A stretch of DNA of 64,000 nt, taken from Acidovorax sp. FJL06. Lineage in GTDB: Bacteria > Pseudomonadota > Gammaproteobacteria > Burkholderiales > Burkholderiaceae_C. The stretch spans positions 1-64,000 of the forward strand of contig NZ_QAJR01000029.1 of the NCBI RefSeq assembly GCF_003852545.1, given 5' to 3'. The position numbers and the translations under genes are program-made. Positions 1 to 9,437 of the stretch are shown in pieces (positions within the stretch are counted from its first letter, which is position 1; the number at the start of each line of letters is the position of its first letter). Below the pieces are notes generated by a model that was not told the origin of the DNA, ran no database searches, and worked only from the letters and a program-made list of their open reading frames with translations.

Positions 1-20
1 GTCAGGCTCTTACAGCCCAG

Positions 21-52
21 AAAACCCCAGTCGTTCATGACTGGGGTTTTTT
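21..52. terminator. Strong Rho-independent terminator
   Basis: A perfect 12-bp stem (AAAACCCCAGTC at 21-32 pairing with 39-50) encloses a 6-nt loop and runs into a T tract. The A and T tracts on the two sides would let it work in both directions. It presumably ends a gene lying to the left of the window. A 36-codon reading frame follows at 64-174, with no ribosome binding site or recognisable family, so I do not call it a gene. I see nothing else before 221. Confidence 0.85.
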
Positions 53-220
53 GCTTTTCGCTGATGAAAAGCTGCTCTTTCGAGATAAGGGAATGTGACC
101 CGGTTGTTTATGAACCGGATGTCGTCAAGGGCCTGCTCTCCAAGGCTCTGAAAGCGAAACAACGCCTCTGCTGACAGCTGGATTTGTTTGCTTCCTCACC
201 CGCATCTGGCGGGAATCAAC

Positions 221-988
221 CTAGATTTCCAGCCTTCTGCCTTCGCAAAACACCAGCAGCTCCCCTTTGCCAAACGCTGTCCATGTTTCATTGGTGGTCA
301 GCGGACTGGTCACGATCACTGCCACTTCGTCCGTCTCACTGGTTTCGCGCGAGAAGTCCAGCCTTACATCCTCGTCGCTCAGGCGTGCCTCGCCAAACGG
401 GTGCCGTCTCTCCAGGTAGTACAGGTGGGTTGTTGCGTGGGACCACAGTGCCTGGCCATTGGATAGCAAGAAGTTGAAGGTGCCGTGGGGACTGATGCGC
501 GCTGCAAGCTCTTTCAGCGTCAAGGTCAACTCCGGGATGGACGGCACCGTGGCGTGGGACTTGGCCAGTTCCTGCATGATCCAGCAAAACGCATGCTCGC
601 TGTCGGTGTCGCCCACGGGGCGAAAATGTGCGTGCAGGCGGGGGCGGAAATCCTTGAGGTCTCCGTTGTGGGCAAACACCCAGTAGCGCCCCCATAGCTC
701 CCGCACAAAGGGGTGGCAGTTCTGCAAACTGACCACGCCTTGGGTCGCCTTGCGGATATGGGCGATGACGTTCTGGCTCTTGATGGGGTAGCGGCGGATC
801 AGCTCGGCCACGGGGGAATCCACCGCTGCCTGGTGGTCCACAAAGTGCCGAAGGCCCTTGTCTTCAAAAAAGGCGATTCCCCAGCCATCGCTGTGGTGAT
901 CGGTCTTGCCCCCGCGTTGCGCGAACCCTGTGAAGCTGAAGGTCACATCGGTGGGGACATTGCAGTTCATGCCGAGCAGTTGGCACAT
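221..988 (-). CDS. Class II glutamine amidotransferase (YafJ-like)
   Basis: A stand-alone Ntn-type glutaminase domain of 255 residues, expected to release ammonia from glutamine for an unknown acceptor. I chose the internal ATG at 988 because it puts Cys immediately after the initiator Met (MCQLLGMNC). That Cys becomes the N-terminal nucleophile of class II amidotransferases once Met is removed. The upstream in-frame Met at 1051 would bury it. Further family marks are HSDGWGIAFF (about residues 32-41), HIRKAT, and the NCHPF and FAHNGDL blocks that hold the glutamine. The length fits YafJ-type proteins. No synthase partner domain is fused or adjacent, so the acceptor cannot be inferred. It lies downstream of and on the same strand as the drug exporter, but 97 bp away. 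Confidence 0.9.
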   Translation of the reverse strand: MCQLLGMNCNVPTDVTFSFTGFAQRGGKTDHHSDGWGIAFFEDKGLRHFVDHQAAVDSPVAELIRRYPIKSQNVIAHIRKATQGVVSLQNCHPFVRELWGRYWVFAHNGDLKDFRPRLHAHFRPVGDTDSEHAFCWIMQELAKSHATVPSIPELTLTLKELAARISPHGTFNFLLSNGQALWSHATTHLYYLERRHPFGEARLSDEDVRLDFSRETSETDEVAVIVTSPLTTNETWTAFGKGELLVFCEGRRLEI

Positions 989-1085
989 GGTGGGGGTTCC
1001 ATTTCTTCGGTGTCGTACAGAGCTTGGCGGGGTGGCGCGGCCCGCGCCCACCTGGCCAGGATAAGGGGTGCGGGCGCCGTAAGCC

Positions 1086-2543
1086 TCAGCGGGGCTTGGC
1101 TTCGCGCAGTTGCCACGCTGCCACCAGCGCCAGCAGGCACAGCAAGGTCAGCATTAAAAAGGTTTCACCGAAGGCTGCGATGCGGGCAGGGTTGTTGTCG
1201 CCAGCTGCCAGCGACGCCCCATGGGCACCCAGCCGCCACTCCAGAACGATGCCGCACAGGCTCACGCCAGCCGCACCCCCCAGCATGCGCAGGAAGCCAA
1301 TGGCGCTGGAGCCCTGGGAGATCAGCGACTTGTCCAGCGGTCGCATGGCCCCCAGATTCAGCGAGGGCAGGATGAACCCGAGGCCGATCCGCCCCAGGAT
1401 GGCGAAAGCCACCAGCATCCACAGCGGCGAGCCCAGGCCTACAAACACCATGAGCCCGAAAGAAAGCGCCAGCAGGCCCAGGCCCGTGCTGACCAGAAAA
1501 TGCGTGGGCTGGCGGTCTGCGAGCCGGCCCACAAAGGCAATGGTGACCGCTAGCACAAAGCCAGCGGGCAGCATGAGCGTGCCCACATGCGAGGCCGATA
1601 ACTGGAGCCCCAGCTGCATGAACACCGGCAGCAGGTAGGTCGAGCCAAACAGGGCCGTGCCATAGATGAAGGCCACCACGCTGCCCATCGCAAATTGCCG
1701 GTATTGGAACAGCCGCAGATCCATGAGCGGCTTGCGGCCGCTGTGGATCTGCCGGCGTTGCCAGGCAATGAAACCCGCGACTGCGAGCGCTGCGCCCACC
1801 AGCAATGCGCTGGCTTCCGCCAGGGAGCCGCCGTGCAGCGACACCAGGCCATTGAGCAGGCACAGCGTGCCCACCGTGCCCAACAGCAGCCCGCGCCAGT
1901 CCAGCGCCTCGCCTTGCCGATTGGCTTCCACGCCCCCGGGGGCGGTCACGGGCACAAACTTGTAGGCGAGCCAGATCGAGGCCAGGCACAGCGGCACGAC
2001 CATGAAGAAGATGGAGCGCCAGCCAAACCAGTCCACCAGCAGGCCCCCGATGCTGGGGCCGATTGCCGGGGCGAGCACCACCCCCATGCCAAAGATACCG
2101 CTGGCGCGGCCCTGCTCGTGCGGTTGGAAGGCGTACAGGATGATGACGGCGGGAATGGGCTGAACGACCCCGGCCGCCAAGCCCTCGGCCACGCGCGCGG
2201 CCAGCACCAGGCCAAAATCGCGCGCCAGCCCGCCGCCGATGCCGCCGGCGAGCAGCAGCAGCATCGCGCCCACATAGGTGGCGCGGTAGCCATAACGCGA
2301 CAGCAGCCAGGGCGTGGTGAGCATCGACACGGTGGTGGCCACCATGAAACCCGAGGTGACCCACTGCGCGCGCTCCTGCCCCAGCGTGAAGTAGTGGCTC
2401 ATGTCCGGGATGGCCACGTTCACGATGGTCGAGGACATGATCGACGCCATCGTGCCCACCATGACCGACAGCAGCAACAACCAGCGATAGCGCTCGCCAT
2501 AGCGCTCACGCAGCACCGACAGGGAGCCTGGGGAGGCGGTCAT
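1086..2543 (-). CDS. MFS exporter, DHA2 (EmrB/QacA) family
   Basis: A 485-residue inner-membrane protein with evenly spaced hydrophobic segments along its length, consistent with the 14-helix DHA2 branch of the major facilitator superfamily. These proteins export drugs or other toxic compounds in exchange for protons. The first helix carries the typical IMSSTIVNVAIPDM motif (about residues 36-49), and SGFMVATTVSM follows in the next helices. The GRLADRQP loop at the second half matches motif A of MFS proteins. No membrane-fusion partner (EmrA type) is adjacent, so it may act alone. The substrate cannot be predicted from sequence. Confidence 0.88.
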   Translation of the reverse strand: MTASPGSLSVLRERYGERYRWLLLLSVMVGTMASIMSSTIVNVAIPDMSHYFTLGQERAQWVTSGFMVATTVSMLTTPWLLSRYGYRATYVGAMLLLLAGGIGGGLARDFGLVLAARVAEGLAAGVVQPIPAVIILYAFQPHEQGRASGIFGMGVVLAPAIGPSIGGLLVDWFGWRSIFFMVVPLCLASIWLAYKFVPVTAPGGVEANRQGEALDWRGLLLGTVGTLCLLNGLVSLHGGSLAEASALLVGAALAVAGFIAWQRRQIHSGRKPLMDLRLFQYRQFAMGSVVAFIYGTALFGSTYLLPVFMQLGLQLSASHVGTLMLPAGFVLAVTIAFVGRLADRQPTHFLVSTGLGLLALSFGLMVFVGLGSPLWMLVAFAILGRIGLGFILPSLNLGAMRPLDKSLISQGSSAIGFLRMLGGAAGVSLCGIVLEWRLGAHGASLAAGDNNPARIAAFGETFLMLTLLCLLALVAAWQLREAKPR

Positions 2544-2603
2544 GGGCGAATCAACGGGGGCACCAGGGGCGAGAGATCCAGCACGGCCAGGCCGCGCTTC
2601 AGA

Positions 2604-2792
2604 TCAGGACCGCTCCAGCCAGAGCTTGCCGCCCGTGGCCCAGTTCTCGCGCTTCACATCGGTGATCAGGATGTCCACCGATTCGGGCGAGCCGCCCAGG
2701 ATTTCGACGCTCACGCGGGTGATCTCTTCCACCAGCTTGCGCTTTTGTTCGACCGTGCGGCCTTCCATCATTTCAACGTGGTACGTGGGCAT
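2604..2792 (-). CDS. 4-oxalocrotonate tautomerase family protein
   Basis: A 62-residue protein, the standard length for 4-oxalocrotonate tautomerases. Pro follows the initiator Met (MPTYHVEMMEGR), giving the catalytic N-terminal Pro1 general base after Met removal. An Arg near position 11 (EGR) is also in the place of the substrate-binding Arg. Such enzymes interconvert enol and keto acids in aromatic meta-cleavage pathways. No other catabolic genes are nearby, so its physiological substrate is open. It sits 60 bp upstream of the exporter on the same strand and may be cotranscribed. Confidence 0.9.
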   Translation of the reverse strand: MPTYHVEMMEGRTVEQKRKLVEEITRVSVEILGGSPESVDILITDVKRENWATGGKLWLERS

Positions 2793-2828
2793 CTCAGGCT
2801 CCTTGGGCTGTATAGCGAAAAGCGGAAA

Positions 2829-3080
2829 TCATATCGGCGCGGGCGGGGGGCGATGCGCAAAGGGTTGATGGGCCGGTGCGGGGGCGGCGCCGCAGGCCGC
2901 ACAGACGCACACCTGGCCGCGCTGCGCCTCGGGCACGGCGGCCAGGGCGGCGGGGGTGATGGGGGTTGTCATGCACCAGCAGCTCTCGGGAGGGCGCCCG
3001 GCCGCCATGGCGCACTGATTGGCCCTTCCGCACAGCGGGCAGCAGGACGGGGACGGCGAAGGGGGATTCTCTGTGGACAT
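2829..3080 (-). CDS. Small cysteine-rich CWC family protein
   Basis: An 83-residue protein with the pattern CCPLCGRANQCAM...CWC near its start (about residues 13-35), which defines the cysteine-rich CWC family. A second CVCAACG cluster follows at about 58-64. The spacing of the cysteines suggests a zinc ribbon. The family has no established function. The C-terminal 20 residues are Pro/Ala-rich and poorly constrained. It is on the same strand as the tautomerase, with 36 bp between them. Confidence 0.82.
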   Translation of the reverse strand: MSTENPPSPSPSCCPLCGRANQCAMAAGRPPESCWCMTTPITPAALAAVPEAQRGQVCVCAACGAAPAPAHQPFAHRPPPAPI

Positions 3081-3158
3081 AGGGCCGGTGGCTGGAGCGC
3101 TGCCAGCCAGTGTAAGGCGGGGCCCCGTCGAACGGGCGGGCTCCCGCAGGCCCCAAGC

Positions 3159-3204
3159 AAAAATAGCTGCCAGCGCTTAACTATCAAGCGCTGGCAGCTA
3201 TCAA
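3159..3204. repeat. Intergenic palindromic repeat, copy 1
   Basis: A near-perfect dyad: TAGCTGCCAGCGCTT, then a short loop, then AAGCGCTGGCAGCTA, flanked by A/T-rich ends. It lies 3' of glcB and upstream of the CWC gene. It belongs to the family also seen at 9376, 10938, 32202 and, inside genes, at 23557, 26888, 35551, 43839 and 58451. Confidence 0.85.
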
Positions 3205-3241
3205 TAGGGGAGCGTTAGATTGCGCTCCGGGCCGGCCAGAA

Positions 3242-5452
3242 TCAGGCTGCTTGCGCAGCCTTCAGCTTCAGGCGCCAGGCGTGCAGCAGCGGCTCGGTGT
3301 AGCCGCTGGGCTGCTCCATGCCCTTGAAGACCAGGTCGCAGGCCGCCTTGTAGGCCATGCTGGTGTCAAAGTGGCCGGCCATGGGTTGGTACAGCGGGTC
3401 GCCCGCATTCTGGCCGTCCACCACCGCGGCCATGCGCTCGAACGTGGCGCGCACCTGCGCCTCGGTCACCACGCCATGGTGCAGCCAGTTGGCCAGGTGC
3501 TGGCTGCTGATGCGCAGCGTGGCGCGGTCTTCCATCAGGCCCACGTTGTGGATGTCGGGCACCTTGGAGCAGCCCACGCCCTGGTCCACCCAGCGCACCA
3601 CGTAGCCCAGGATGCCCTGGGCGTTGTTGTCCAGTTCCTGCTGCTTCTCGGCGTCGCTCCAGTTCGGGGCGGCGGCCACGGGCACGGTGAGCAGGCCGGT
3701 CAGCAGGTTGTCGCGCTCGGCGTTGGCGTCGGTCTTTTCCAGCTCGATCTGGATGTCGCTCACCTTGACCTGGTGGTAGTGCAGGGCGTGCAGCGTGGCG
3801 CCCGTGGGGCTGGGCACCCAGGCGGTGTTGGCGCCGGCCTTGGGGTGGGCGATCTTCTGCTTGAGCATTTCGGCCATCAGGTCGGGCATGGCCCACATGC
3901 CCTTGCCGATCTGTGCCTTGCCGCGCAAGCCGCACGACAGGCCCACCAGCACGTTGTTCTTCTCGTACGACTGGATCCAGGCGCTGGTCTTCATGTCGCC
4001 CTTGCGGATCATGGGGCCCGCATGCATGGCGGTGTGCATTTCGTCGCCCGTGCGGTCCAGGAAGCCGGTGTTGATGAAGGCCACGCGGCTGCTGGCAGCG
4101 GCAATGCAGGCCTTCAGATTGACGGACGTGCGGCGCTCCTCGTCCATGATGCCCAGCTTGACGGTGCTGTCAGGCAGTCCCAGCAGCTTCTCGACGCGGC
4201 CAAACAGCTCGGCGGCAAAGCCCACTTCGGCGGGGCCGTGCATCTTGGGCTTGACGATGTAGACGCTGCCCTTGCGCGAGTTGCGGATACCGTTGGCGCC
4301 ATTGCCTTGCAGGTCGTGCAGTGCGATAGCAGTCGTCACCACCGCGTCCATGATGCCTTCAGGGATCTCGCGCTCCTTGCCTTGCGCGTCGGTCCACAGG
4401 ATGGCCGGGTTGGTCATCAGGTGGCCCACATTGCGCAGGAACATCAGCGAGCGGCCATGCAGGCGCACCTCGCCGCCCTGGGGGGCGGTATAGACGCGGT
4501 CAGGGTTCAGCCCGCGCGTGATGGTCTTGCCGCCCTTGGCGACCTGCTCGGTCAGCGTGGCCTGGATGATGCCCAGCCAGTTGCTGTAGCCCAGCACCTT
4601 GTCCTCGGCGTCCACAGCAGCCACGGAGTCTTCCAGGTCGAGGATGGTGGACAGCGCGGCTTCCAGCACCAGGTCGCTCACGCCTGCAGCGTCAGATTGG
4701 CCGATGGGCGTGCTGCGGTCGATCTGGATATCGAGGTGCAGGCCGTTGTGCTGCAGCAGCACCGACGAAGGCGCTGCGGCATTGCCCTGGTAGCCCTTGA
4801 ACTGCGAGGGGTCCTTGAGGCCCGTGGTGCTGCCGTTGGCGAGTGCCACCACCAGTTGGCCGCCTTCGACGCGGTAGCCGGTCGAATCCTTGTGCGAGCC
4901 CGTGGCCAGTGGCGCCGTGTCGTCCAGCACCTGGCGTGCAAACGCGATCACCTTGGCGCCGCGCACGGGGTTGTAGCCCTTGCCCTTTTCCGCGCCGCCT
5001 TCTTCGCTAATGGCATCGGTGCCATACAGCGCGTCGTACAGGCTGCCCCAGCGCGCGTTGGCGGCGTTGAGTGCATAGCGGGCGTTCAGGATGGGCACCA
5101 CCAGCTGCGGGCCGGCCTGCGTGGCCAGCTCGTCGTCCACATTGGCGGTGGTGGCCTTCACGTCAGCGGGCTGGGGCACCAGGTAGCCGATCTTTTCAAG
5201 GAAGCTGCGGTAGGCCACCATGTCCTGGATGGGGCCGGGGTTGGCCTGGTGCCAGGTGTCCAGCTCGGTCTGCAGGCGGTCGCGCTCGGCCAGCAGGGCG
5301 ATGTTGCGCGGGGCCAGGTCGGCCACGATGGCGCCAAAACCTTTCCAAAATGCTTCGCTGCCCACGCCCGTGCCGGGCAGCACCTTGTCTTCGACAAAGC
5401 GGAACAGGGAGGTGGCCACTTGCAGGCCGTGGGCGGTGGTGCGATCGGTCAT
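3242..5452 (-). CDS. glcB: Malate synthase G
   Basis: A 736-residue enzyme condensing glyoxylate and acetyl-CoA to malate in the glyoxylate and glycolate pathways. The length matches the G isoform (about 720-730). Family signatures are visible: [16 protein letters not shown] (about residues 450-466, active-site region), [13 protein letters not shown] (acidic metal-binding segment) and [15 protein letters not shown]. The start at 5452 ([20 protein letters not shown]) is the usual family N-terminus. The same frame stays open far upstream through the antisense of the CoA-transferase gene, and that extension is spurious. It is transcribed divergently from the CoA-transferase gene across a 225-bp gap, which probably holds both promoters. 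No isocitrate lyase or glycolate oxidase gene is adjacent. Confidence 0.97.
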   Translation of the reverse strand: MTDRTTAHGLQVATSLFRFVEDKVLPGTGVGSEAFWKGFGAIVADLAPRNIALLAERDRLQTELDTWHQANPGPIQDMVAYRSFLEKIGYLVPQPADVKATTANVDDELATQAGPQLVVPILNARYALNAANARWGSLYDALYGTDAISEEGGAEKGKGYNPVRGAKVIAFARQVLDDTAPLATGSHKDSTGYRVEGGQLVVALANGSTTGLKDPSQFKGYQGNAAAPSSVLLQHNGLHLDIQIDRSTPIGQSDAAGVSDLVLEAALSTILDLEDSVAAVDAEDKVLGYSNWLGIIQATLTEQVAKGGKTITRGLNPDRVYTAPQGGEVRLHGRSLMFLRNVGHLMTNPAILWTDAQGKEREIPEGIMDAVVTTAIALHDLQGNGANGIRNSRKGSVYIVKPKMHGPAEVGFAAELFGRVEKLLGLPDSTVKLGIMDEERRTSVNLKACIAAASSRVAFINTGFLDRTGDEMHTAMHAGPMIRKGDMKTSAWIQSYEKNNVLVGLSCGLRGKAQIGKGMWAMPDLMAEMLKQKIAHPKAGANTAWVPSPTGATLHALHYHQVKVSDIQIELEKTDANAERDNLLTGLLTVPVAAAPNWSDAEKQQELDNNAQGILGYVVRWVDQGVGCSKVPDIHNVGLMEDRATLRISSQHLANWLHHGVVTEAQVRATFERMAAVVDGQNAGDPLYQPMAGHFDTSMAYKAACDLVFKGMEQPSGYTEPLLHAWRLKLKAAQAA

Positions 5453-5677
5453 GGAAAAACTCGCTGAAAAAGAGAAAAAAAAGCCACTGCGGGGCGATGA
5501 TGGACAGACTGTATTGCAAATATCTGCGCACATAAATACGCTGAAAATCTCTAAACCAGTGACTTTTAAGCAAAAGTGCCGATGGCACCCACCCCCGCCA
5601 TCCGTACTCGCCCGTAGTGGTGCTGGCGCCCATAAGCCACTACGCTGCGCGCACAACAACCCTCGGGAGACAACCCC

Positions 5678-7603
5678 ATGCAGGCACCCCTGGCCACCAG
5701 CACGCTGAACGCTGCCTACAAGAACAAGATCGTCAGCGCCGCCGACGCGGTGCAGCTCATCCACGACGGCGACACCGTGGCCACGGGCGGCTTTGTGGGC
5801 ATCGGCTTTGCCGAGAGCATTGCGGTGGCGCTGGCCCAGCGCTGGGAATCCACACAAACCCCGCGCGACCTCACCCTGGTCTATGCCGCAGGCCAGGGCG
5901 ACGGCAAGCAGCGCGGCCTCAACCACCTGGGCCACGCCGGTTTGCTCAAGCGCGTGATTGGCGGGCACTGGAGCCTGGTGCCGCGCATCCAGAAGCTGGC
6001 GGTGGACAACCAGATCGAGGCCTGGAACCTGCCCCAGGGCGTGATCACGCATTTGTTTCGCGACATCGCTGCAGGCAAGCCCGGCACGCTCACGCGCGTG
6101 GGCCTGGACACCTTTGTGGACCCGCGCCACGGCGGCGGCAAGCTCAACGCGCGCACCACCGAAGACCTGGTCCGCATCCTGCCCATCGACGGGCAGGACT
6201 ACCTGTTCTACAAGGCCTTTCCGATCCACGTGGGCATCATCCGCGCGACCACGGCCGACGCCGACGGCAACCTCACCATGGAGCGCGAGGCGCTCACGCT
6301 CGAAGCGCTGGCCATCGCCATGGCCGCGCGCAACTCGGGCGGCGTGGTCATCGCGCAGGTCGAGCGCATCGCCGAGCGCGGCACGCTCAACCCCCGGCAG
6401 GTGAAGGTGCCCGGCGTGCTGGTGGACGCCGTGGTGCTGGCCACCGAGCCCGCGCACCACCACCAGACCTTTGCCGAGCCCTACAGCGCCGCGTTTGCGG
6501 GCGAGCTGCGCGTGCCCATGGACACACTGGAGGCGATGCCGCTCACCGAGCGCAAGATCATCGCCCGCCGCGCGGCGCTGGAGCTGCGCCCGCACCAGGT
6601 GGTGAATCTGGGGATCGGCATGCCCGAGGGCGTGGCCAACGTAGCGGCTGAAGAGCGCATCATCGACCTCGTCACGCTCACGGCCGAGCCCGGCGTGATC
6701 GGCGGCATCCCCGCAGGCGGCCTGAACTTCGGCGCCGCCGTGAACCCGCAGGCCATCATCGACCAGCCCAACCAGTTCGACTTCTACGACGGCGGTGGCC
6801 TGGACATCGCGATCCTGGGCCTGGCGCAGGCCGACCAGCACGGCAACCTCAACGTGAGCAAGTTTGGGCCGCGCCTGGCGGGTGCGGGCGGCTTCATCAA
6901 CATCAGCCAGAACGCCAAGACCGTGGTGTTTGTCGGCACCTTCACGGCGGGCGCGCTGCAGGTGGAGGCGGTGGACGGCCACCTGCACATCCTGCACGAA
7001 GGCGGCGCGCGCAAGCTGGTGCGCGAAGTCGAGCACCGCACCTTCAGCGGCGCCGAAGCCCTGCGGCGCGGCCAGCGCGTGTTGTATGTGACCGAGCGCT
7101 GCGTGTTCCGCCTGGTGCCATCGGGCGAGGTGGATGGCGGCGGTGCGCTGGAGCTGATCGAGTTGGCGCCCGGCATCGACCTGCACCGCGACGTGCTGGC
7201 CCACATGGCATTCACGCCGCGCATCAGCCCTGGCCTGCAGACCATGGACCTGCGCCTGTTCGAGCCCGGCCCGCTGGGCCTGCGCGAGCAGTTGCTCAAC
7301 CGCCCGCTGGTGCAGCGCTTTGAGCTGGACGCCGCGCGCCAGCTGCTGCACATCGACTTCTCGGGGCTGCAGATCAACACCGCCAGCACCATCGACGCCA
7401 TCGAGCAGGAGGTGCGCCGCCTGCTCGCTCCGCTCGCCGCACAGGGCGAGCGCGTGGGCGTGATCGTGAACTACGACCACTTCACCATCGCCCCCGACCT
7501 GGCCGACGCCTACACCGCCATGGTGCAGGGCCTCACGCGCGACCTTTACACCGAGGTCAAGCGCTATGGCACCGTGGGGTTCCTCAAGTCGCGCCTGGTG
7601 TGA
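5678..7603 (+). CDS. Acyl-CoA:carboxylate CoA-transferase with C-terminal extension
   Basis: A 641-residue family I CoA-transferase of the YdiF/propionate CoA-transferase type, with alpha and beta halves fused in one chain. The alpha half carries the glycine loop [13 protein letters not shown] (about residues 33-45). The beta half has [15 protein letters not shown] and [16 protein letters not shown]337 in the latter is placed as the glutamate that forms the covalent glutamyl-CoA thioester. E. coli YdiF is about 530 residues. Here about 110 further residues follow, starting near [13 protein letters not shown], with no motif I recognise. Substrates cannot be fixed from sequence; short-chain acyl groups are usual. 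An AGGAG-like site (tcgggag) lies close upstream of the ATG. The divergent neighbour is malate synthase, so a role in carboxylic acid use is plausible. Confidence 0.9.
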   Translation: MQAPLATSTLNAAYKNKIVSAADAVQLIHDGDTVATGGFVGIGFAESIAVALAQRWESTQTPRDLTLVYAAGQGDGKQRGLNHLGHAGLLKRVIGGHWSLVPRIQKLAVDNQIEAWNLPQGVITHLFRDIAAGKPGTLTRVGLDTFVDPRHGGGKLNARTTEDLVRILPIDGQDYLFYKAFPIHVGIIRATTADADGNLTMEREALTLEALAIAMAARNSGGVVIAQVERIAERGTLNPRQVKVPGVLVDAVVLATEPAHHHQTFAEPYSAAFAGELRVPMDTLEAMPLTERKIIARRAALELRPHQVVNLGIGMPEGVANVAAEERIIDLVTLTAEPGVIGGIPAGGLNFGAAVNPQAIIDQPNQFDFYDGGGLDIAILGLAQADQHGNLNVSKFGPRLAGAGGFINISQNAKTVVFVGTFTAGALQVEAVDGHLHILHEGGARKLVREVEHRTFSGAEALRRGQRVLYVTERCVFRLVPSGEVDGGGALELIELAPGIDLHRDVLAHMAFTPRISPGLQTMDLRLFEPGPLGLREQLLNRPLVQRFELDAARQLLHIDFSGLQINTASTIDAIEQEVRRLLAPLAAQGERVGVIVNYDHFTIAPDLADAYTAMVQGLTRDLYTEVKRYGTVGFLKSRLV

Positions 7604-7754
7604 AGTGGGGGTGATGCTGGCTCACTATCATTTATGTAGCTGCTCAAGCATATTCCACTAGCGCATGCGGCCTGTTTGGCTCTAAAACCGATCACAGGCC
7701 GTGCCAGAGTGCGCCGCCAGGCCCTTCGCCGCTTTATCCCCATAATCAGCGCCC

Positions 7755-8687
7755 ATGGACAAACTCAAGGCCTTCGAATCGTTTGTGTCGGTGGCAACAC
7801 GCGGCAGCCTCACCGCTGCGGCCAAGGCCGAGGGCGTGGCGCCGGCCATCATGGGCCGGCGGCTCGATGCGCTGGAAGAACACCTGGGTGTGAAGCTGCT
7901 GGTGCGCACCACGCGCCGCATCAGCCTCACGCATGAGGGCAGCGCATTTTTGGAAGACTGCCAGCGCCTGCTGTCCGATGTGGCCAATGCCGAGGCCAGC
8001 GTGTCGGAGGGCGGCGTCAAGGCCACGGGCCATTTGCGCATCACCGCCCCGGCGGGTTTTGGCCGCCGCCACGTGGCGCCGCTGGTGCCGCGTTTTCGCT
8101 CCGCGCACCCCGACGTGACCATCTCGCTGAACCTCAGCGACCGCGTGGTGGACCTCGCGGGCGAAGGCTTTGACTGCGCCGTGCGCGTGGGCGATTTGCC
8201 GGATTCGTCGCTGGTGAGCGTGCGCATTGCCGACAACCGCCGCCTGTGTGTGGCCACGCCCGAATACCTGGCCCGGCGCGGCACCCCGCGCGCCCCGGCC
8301 GAGCTGGTGCAGCACGACTGCCTCACGCTGTCCAGCGACGCATCGCAAACGCGCGGCTGGGCGTTCAGGGTGCCGCACGCCGATGGCTCCACCGAGGTGA
8401 TGCACCTCAAGCCCGGCGGCCCGCTCGACTGCTCCGACGGCCAGGTGCTGCACGACTGGTGCCTGGGCGGCTGGGGCATTGCCTGGCGCAGCACCTGGGA
8501 GGTCGAGGCCGAGATCGCCGCCGGCCGCCTGGTCCCAGTGCTGGAAGACTTTGCCGCCCCGCCCAACGGCATCTACGTGGTGTTCCCCCAGCGCAAACAC
8601 CTGCCGCTGCGCGTGCGGCTGTGGATCGAGCACCTCAAGCACCAGTACGCGCAGCCCGCGTTCTGGAAAGGCCCCCAGGGCGGTTGA
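7755..8687 (+). CDS. LysR-type transcriptional regulator
   Basis: 310 residues. The N-terminal winged helix-turn-helix is clear: FESFVSVATRGSLTAAAKAEGVAPAIMGRRLDALEEHLG (shown in parts: SFVSVATRGSLTAAAK, then RRLDALEEHLG). It is followed by the linker helix and a periplasmic-binding-protein-like effector domain (about residues 90-300, RITAPAGFGRRHVAPL). It follows the CoA-transferase on the same strand after a 151-bp gap with a degenerate copy of the palindromic repeat at about 7621-7665. A possible -10 (CATAAT, 7741-7746) precedes it. It could control the CoA-transferase gene upstream or the response regulator downstream; neither is shown by the sequence. Confidence 0.93.
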   Translation: MDKLKAFESFVSVATRGSLTAAAKAEGVAPAIMGRRLDALEEHLGVKLLVRTTRRISLTHEGSAFLEDCQRLLSDVANAEASVSEGGVKATGHLRITAPAGFGRRHVAPLVPRFRSAHPDVTISLNLSDRVVDLAGEGFDCAVRVGDLPDSSLVSVRIADNRRLCVATPEYLARRGTPRAPAELVQHDCLTLSSDASQTRGWAFRVPHADGSTEVMHLKPGGPLDCSDGQVLHDWCLGGWGIAWRSTWEVEAEIAAGRLVPVLEDFAAPPNGIYVVFPQRKHLPLRVRLWIEHLKHQYAQPAFWKGPQGG

Positions 8688-8716
8688 CCATCACGCCTTG
8701 GCAGACTGCACACTCC

Positions 8717-9361
8717 ATGTCCGAGCCCACGCTCCTGGTCGCTGACGACCACCCCCTGTTCCGCGCCGCCGTGCTGCATGTGCTGCAGGGGCGTCTGCCG
8801 CAGTTCCGCACGCTGGAGGCCGCCAGCGCTGCCACCTTGGGCCAGATGCTGCAGGAGCACCCGGAGATCGAACTCGTGCTGCTGGACCTGAGCATGCCCG
8901 GCACGCGCGGCTTCTCGGCCCTCTTGCATGTGCGCGGCGAATACCCCGAGCTGCCCGTGGTCATCATCTCGTCCAACGACCACCCGCGCGTCATCCGCCG
9001 CGCGCAGCAGTTTGGTGCGGCGGGCTTCATCCCCAAGTCCGCGCCCGCCGAGGCCATGGGCGAGGCGATCGAGGCCGTGCTCGACGGCGGCAGCTGGTTC
9101 CCGCCCATGGCGGCCGAGCGCTCCGAGGCCGACGCCGAGCTGGCTGCGCGCCTGGCCCAGCTCACGCCCCAGCAGTTCCGCGTGCTGCTATGCCTGGCCG
9201 ATGGCTTGCTGAACAAGCAGATCGCCGCCGCGCTGGGCCTGGCCGAGAACACGGTGAAGGTGCATGTCACGGCCATCCTGAAAAAGCTCGCTTGCTACAG
9301 CCGCACGCAGGCGGCGGTGCTGGTCAAGAGCCTGGAGGCGGAAGGGGTGGAGCCGGATTGA
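8717..9361 (+). CDS. NarL/FixJ-type response regulator (REC + LuxR HTH)
   Basis: 214 residues. The receiver domain (about 4-125) has the acidic pocket DDH near residue 10, the phospho-acceptor D57 in LLDLSMPG and a conserved Lys in FIPKSAPAE. The LuxR helix-turn-helix occupies about 145-205 (LTPQQFRVLLCLADGLLNKQIAAALG, then ENTVKVHVTAILKKL). It starts 29 bp after the LysR stop, so cotranscription is possible. No kinase is directly adjacent. The nearest is the convergent hybrid kinase at 10981-13668, on the far side of the MazG/PIN gene. I infer that they form a pair sensing C4-dicarboxylates or related acids. Confidence 0.93.
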   Translation: MSEPTLLVADDHPLFRAAVLHVLQGRLPQFRTLEAASAATLGQMLQEHPEIELVLLDLSMPGTRGFSALLHVRGEYPELPVVIISSNDHPRVIRRAQQFGAAGFIPKSAPAEAMGEAIEAVLDGGSWFPPMAAERSEADAELAARLAQLTPQQFRVLLCLADGLLNKQIAAALGLAENTVKVHVTAILKKLACYSRTQAAVLVKSLEAEGVEPD

Positions 9362-9375
9362 GGGGGCGATTTTGA

Positions 9376-9424
9376 GAAAAATAGGCTCTAGCGCATATTA
9401 GATAAGCGCAAGCAGCTATGAAAA
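9376..9424. repeat. Intergenic palindromic repeat, copy 2
   Basis: An imperfect dyad of the family described at 3159: ATAGGCTCTAGCGC, loop, GCGCAAGCAGCTAT, with A-rich ends. It sits between the response regulator stop and the MazG/PIN gene start, forming the left bracket of that gene. Confidence 0.75.
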
Positions 9425-9437
9425 GAGGAGTGAGGGA

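Noticed and set aside
64-174. 36-codon ORF ending LLSKALKAKQRLC
   Set aside because: No ribosome binding site, it directly follows a terminator, and there is no family recognition.
1695-3218. Long plus-strand frame across the exporter, tautomerase and CWC genes
   Set aside because: It is antisense to three genes with clear family matches and has no motif of its own.
5453-7480. Upstream extension of malate synthase through the CoA-transferase gene
   Set aside because: The family N-terminus begins at 5452. The extension is antisense to a well-conserved gene and encodes no domain.
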